Made by a program: the position numbers and the translations under genes. The notes below the pieces were generated by a model. That model ran no database searches, was not told where the DNA came from, and saw only the letters and a program-made list of their open reading frames with translations. DNA of 64,000 bases from Maribacter halichondriae. Lineage in GTDB: Bacteria > Bacteroidota > Bacteroidia > Flavobacteriales > Flavobacteriaceae. Location: the NCBI RefSeq assembly GCF_027474825.1, contig NZ_CP107030.1, positions 2,858,529 through 2,922,528 of the forward strand, read 5' to 3'. The first letter of the stretch is position 1; every line of letters starts with the position of its first letter. This document shows, in pieces, positions 61,817 to 64,000 of this stretch.

Positions 61817-61831
61817 GTACTCGAGGCGGGA
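61817..61831. repeat. attR within the 3' end of tRNA-Leu
   Basis: GTACTCGAGGCGGGA, identical to attL; covers the discriminator, acceptor 3' strand and start of the T stem. Confidence 0.85.
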
Positions 61832-61901
61832 CTTGAACCCGCACGACCAGATGGTCACAGGATTTTAAGTCCGGCGTGTCTACCAATTCCACCACTCGAG
61901 C
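61818..61901 (-). tRNA. tRNA-Leu (UAA)
   Basis: An 84-nt cloverleaf on the minus strand. The acceptor GCTCGAG (from 61901) pairs with CTCGAGT, discriminator A at 61818. It has the D arm TGGTGGAATTGGTAGACA, anticodon loop CTTAAAA (UAA), a long variable arm TGACCATCTGGTCG and T arm GCGGGTTCAAGTCCCGC. The gene is intact although the island is inserted in its 3' end, because the island restores the last bases. No encoded CCA. Confidence 0.95.
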
Positions 61902-61941
61902 GTGTCCTCCGTAACCTTGGCGACGGAGGGCTGGACTTCAA

Positions 61942-61968
61942 ACAAAAAAACGCTGGCAAGCAGCGTTG
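61942..61968 (-). terminator. Terminator between the two tRNA genes
   Basis: AACGCTG (61949-61955) pairs with CAGCGTT (61961-61967). On the minus strand it is followed directly by a run of seven T, a standard intrinsic terminator behind tRNA-Gly. Confidence 0.65.
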
Positions 61969-61976
61969 GTTTATTG

Positions 61977-62049
61977 AGCGAAAAACGGGATTCGAACCCG
62001 CGACCTCCACCTTGGCAAGGTGGCGCTCTACCAACTGAGCTATTTTCGC
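61977..62049 (-). tRNA. tRNA-Gly (GCC)
   Basis: 73 nt on the minus strand: acceptor GCGAAAA/TTTTCGC, D arm TAGCTCAGTTGGTAGAGC, anticodon stem-loop CACCTTGCCAAGGTG (GCC) and T arm GCGGGTTCGAATCCCGT, discriminator T. Encoded just downstream of mutS on the same strand. Confidence 0.95.
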
Positions 62050-62156
62050 ATTTGTAAGAACATACTATCTTATCTCGATAGCGGGAGCAAATTTAATACA
62101 ATTCTATAAAAAGCAATAATATAAAAATGATTTTTTGAACGGAAAATAATGTGTTC

Positions 62157-64000
62157 TTACGATGTTGCTTTTTTATTCTTGGTCAGCAGGCGCTTAATCT
62201 CGTTTAGTTTCATCAGGGCCTCAACGGGAGTTAGGGTATTGATGTCGAGATGTGTAATTTCTTCTTTGATCTGTTCCAATAACGGGTCGTCCAAATTAAA
62301 GAAGCTAAGCTGCATTTCATTTTGTACAGAATTTAACTTGTCGGTCAACTCTTCACTGGAATGGGATTTCTCAAGCTTTTTAAGAATTTTGTTTGCTTTA
62401 TGAATAACCTGTTGGGGCATGCCGGCCATTTTGGCCACATGTATACCGAAACTGTGCTCGCTTCCACCCGGGGTCAGTTTTCTTAGAAACAAGACATTGT
62501 CTTTGAGTTCTTTGACCGAAACATTGTAATTTTTTATCCTTTCGAAAGTGGCGGCCATTTCATTAAGCTCATGATAATGTGTGGCAAATAAAGTTTTAGC
62601 CCTCGCAGGATGTTCATGCAAATACTCTGAAATGGCCCAAGCGATTGAAATTCCGTCGTACGTACTTGTGCCTCGACCGATTTCGTCTAAAAGCACCAAA
62701 CTTCGTTCTGAGAGATTGTTCAATATCGAGGCCGTCTCGTTCATTTCGACCATAAAGGTCGATTCGCCCATAGAAATATTATCGCTCGCCCCGACACGGG
62801 TAAATATCTTGTCTACATAGCCAATATTCGCCGATTCTGCCGGAACAAAACTTCCCATTTGTGCCAACAGAACGATTAATGCGGTCTGTCGTAATATCGC
62901 CGATTTACCGCTCATATTGGGCCCAGTGATCATGATAATCTGCTGGTCGATGCGGTTTAGGCGCACATCATTGGCTATATAGGCTTCTCCCAACGGTAGT
63001 TGTTTTTCAATGACGGGATGACGTCCGTTCTTTATTTCAAGTTCGGTCGATTCAGTAAGCTGGGGTTCTACATAGTTATTTTCTTTGGCAAGTTGCGTAA
63101 ACCCACAGAGGCAATCAAGTCGGGCGATTTGATATGCATTGGTTTGAACCGGGGCAATGTATTCCTGCATCCAAACGACCAATTGCGCGAATAGCTGTTG
63201 TTCGAGACTTAAGATACGTTCTTCGGCACCCAAAATCTTACTTTCGTATTCCTTTAATTCTTCGGTAATATAACGTTCGGCGTTGACCAAGGTCTGCTTG
63301 CGGATCCAAGTTTCAGGTACTTTGTCTTTATGGGTGTTTCGTACTTCGATATAATATCCAAAGACATTGTTTGAAGCAATTTTTAGGGAAGTAATTCCCG
63401 TCGCCTCGGTCTCGCGCTGCAGCATTTTGTCAAGATAATCCTTACCGGAAAAGGCCAGATTGCGCAATTCGTCCATCTCTTCGGAATAGCCATGGGCGAT
63501 GGTCTTCCCTTTGAGCATATTGACGGGGGCGTCTTCATGAATCATCTCCTTGATTTTTGCCCGCAACATATCGCACGAATGCAATTGATCACCAAGGATC
63601 TTGAGCGCTTCATTGGTACTTTGGCCTGACAATTGTTTTATAGGGACAAGGGCTTCCAATGAATTTTTGAGTTGGATTACCTCCTTGGGATTGATTTTCC
63701 CGGTTGCTACTTTGGAAATCAGCCGCTCTAGGTCTCCGATTTGCTTTATGTTATGTTGAAATTTTTGTAAAAGGGTTTCCTCGGTCGAGAGATGGGCAAT
63801 GACCTGATGCCGCATGCTGATTTTCTCGATATTCTTGAGCGGAAGTGCCAGCCAACGTTTCAACATTCGCCCGCCCATTGGCGAAATGGTCTTATCGATA
63901 ACATCAAGTAGGGTAACGGCATTTTGATTCGTCGAATGATAAAGTTCGAGGTTTTTGATGGTAAACCGATCCATCCAAATATGATCTTCTTCCGCTATTC
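62157..64000 (-). CDS. mutS: DNA mismatch repair protein MutS (C-terminal part, start beyond window)
   Basis: The visible 613 residues open [25 protein letters not shown], part of the clamp/lever region. They include [20 protein letters not shown], the connector helices, and the ATPase domain: [17 protein letters not shown] (Walker A), [34 protein letters not shown] (Walker B), [12 protein letters not shown], and the HTH dimer end. MutS recognises mismatches and starts repair. The N-terminal mismatch-binding domain is outside the window. All ATPase motifs are intact; a tail helix ([14 protein letters not shown]) ends the protein. Confidence 0.98.
   Translation of the reverse strand, partial: IAEEDHIWMDRFTIKNLELYHSTNQNAVTLLDVIDKTISPMGGRMLKRWLALPLKNIEKISMRHQVIAHLSTEETLLQKFQHNIKQIGDLERLISKVATGKINPKEVIQLKNSLEALVPIKQLSGQSTNEALKILGDQLHSCDMLRAKIKEMIHEDAPVNMLKGKTIAHGYSEEMDELRNLAFSGKDYLDKMLQRETEATGITSLKIASNNVFGYYIEVRNTHKDKVPETWIRKQTLVNAERYITEELKEYESKILGAEERILSLEQQLFAQLVVWMQEYIAPVQTNAYQIARLDCLCGFTQLAKENNYVEPQLTESTELEIKNGRHPVIEKQLPLGEAYIANDVRLNRIDQQIIMITGPNMSGKSAILRQTALIVLLAQMGSFVPAESANIGYVDKIFTRVGASDNISMGESTFMVEMNETASILNNLSERSLVLLDEIGRGTSTYDGISIAWAISEYLHEHPARAKTLFATHYHELNEMAATFERIKNYNVSVKELKDNVLFLRKLTPGGSEHSFGIHVAKMAGMPQQVIHKANKILKKLEKSHSSEELTDKLNSVQNEMQLSFFNLDDPLLEQIKEEITHLDINTLTPVEALMKLNEIKRLLTKNKKATS

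Larger units (their letters stand above)
61474..61817. other. Right end of the island, non-coding
   Basis: Contains a copy of the left flank sequence (61658-61686), the right arm-type pair (61751-61769) and the new tRNA-Leu terminator. No gene. Confidence 0.5.
13948..61831. mobile_element. 47.9-kb mobilizable genomic island in tRNA-Leu(UAA)
   Basis: The ends are an exact direct repeat GTACTCGAGGCGGGA (13948-13962 and 61817-61831). The right copy is the 3' acceptor end of tRNA-Leu and the left copy is a displaced tRNA fragment. Inside are a tyrosine recombinase next to the left end, an excisionase-like HTH protein, a BfmA/MobC protein, a DUF5712-type relaxase, RadC, Fic, HipBA, defence genes and AT-rich cargo. 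No conjugation (tra/VirB4/coupling) genes are seen, so the element is probably mobilizable rather than self-transmissible. It is composite, since internal repeat pairs bracket at least two cargo blocks. Confidence 0.85.

Noticed and set aside
13948..61831. Self-transmissible conjugative element or prophage
   Set aside because: No VirB4/TraG-like ATPase, coupling protein, pilus or phage structural genes. Only Mob-type genes, so mobilizable at most.

Overview
The window looks like a chromosome segment of a marine member of the Flavobacteriaceae (Bacteroidota). The evidence is AT-rich DNA, TonB-dependent receptors with an ECF sigma/FecR pair, SusC-style N-terminal STN domains, many short lipoproteins, LytTR regulators, DUF5777/DUF5916/DUF2911 proteins and a BfmA/DUF5712-type mobilization pair. 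No species can be named from sequence alone.

Layout. 1-13.6 kb is ordinary chromosome: a Crp/Fnr regulator (cut by the window edge), three acidic multi-domain lipoproteins, an ECF sigma/anti-sigma/TonB-receptor trio, a membrane LytTR regulator, and an operon-like run of a repeat lipoprotein, a haem-binding lipoprotein, an OB-fold protein, a frameshifted YceI-like protein and a DUF5777 barrel. 61.8-64 kb is chromosome again: tRNA-Leu(UAA), tRNA-Gly(GCC) and the C-terminal part of mutS. Between them, 13.95-61.83 kb, lies a 47.9-kb genomic island in the 3' end of tRNA-Leu. It is bounded by an exact 15-bp direct repeat, and paired TGACACC motifs near both ends look like recombinase arm sites.

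Island content. The left end carries a tyrosine recombinase, a broken conserved gene and an excisionase-like helix-turn-helix protein. From 17.5 to 47.1 kb a diverged ~100-bp direct repeat brackets 29.5 kb of very AT-rich cargo. That cargo holds secreted ankyrin, TPR and beta-propeller proteins, DUF5916 and DUF2911 proteins, a haloalkane-dehalogenase-like enzyme, DoxX, two convergent LytS/LytTR pairs, an AraC-type regulator, several hydrolases, and a run of decayed genes around a dead IS3 element. From 48.4 to 53.2 kb is a mobilization and maintenance block: an oriT-like pair of hairpins, BfmA/MobC, an internally duplicated relaxase-like protein, an autoregulated-looking Fic protein and a RadC protein. 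From 53.3 to 59.8 kb a second pair of related hairpins brackets a defence module: an ABC-three-component system with an extra tiny membrane gene, a P-loop NTPase fused to an Mrr-type nuclease, and a RusA-like resolvase overlapping a nuclease-HEPN fusion. A HipB/HipA toxin-antitoxin pair closes the right end.

The genes fit a mobilizable island: recombinase plus excisionase for excision, Mob proteins for transfer in trans, HipBA and possibly Fic for maintenance, and defence and secreted-protein cargo. A notable technical feature is the number of single-base frameshifts in homopolymer runs that restore plausible proteins when corrected by one base. They occur both in the island and in the chromosomal left flank and may be assembly errors rather than real pseudogenes. 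The most novel-looking pieces are the RusA + (PD-(D/E)XK-HEPN) pair, the NTPase-Mrr protein, the tiny-membrane-protein version of the ABC-3C system, and the structured intergenic elements around them.
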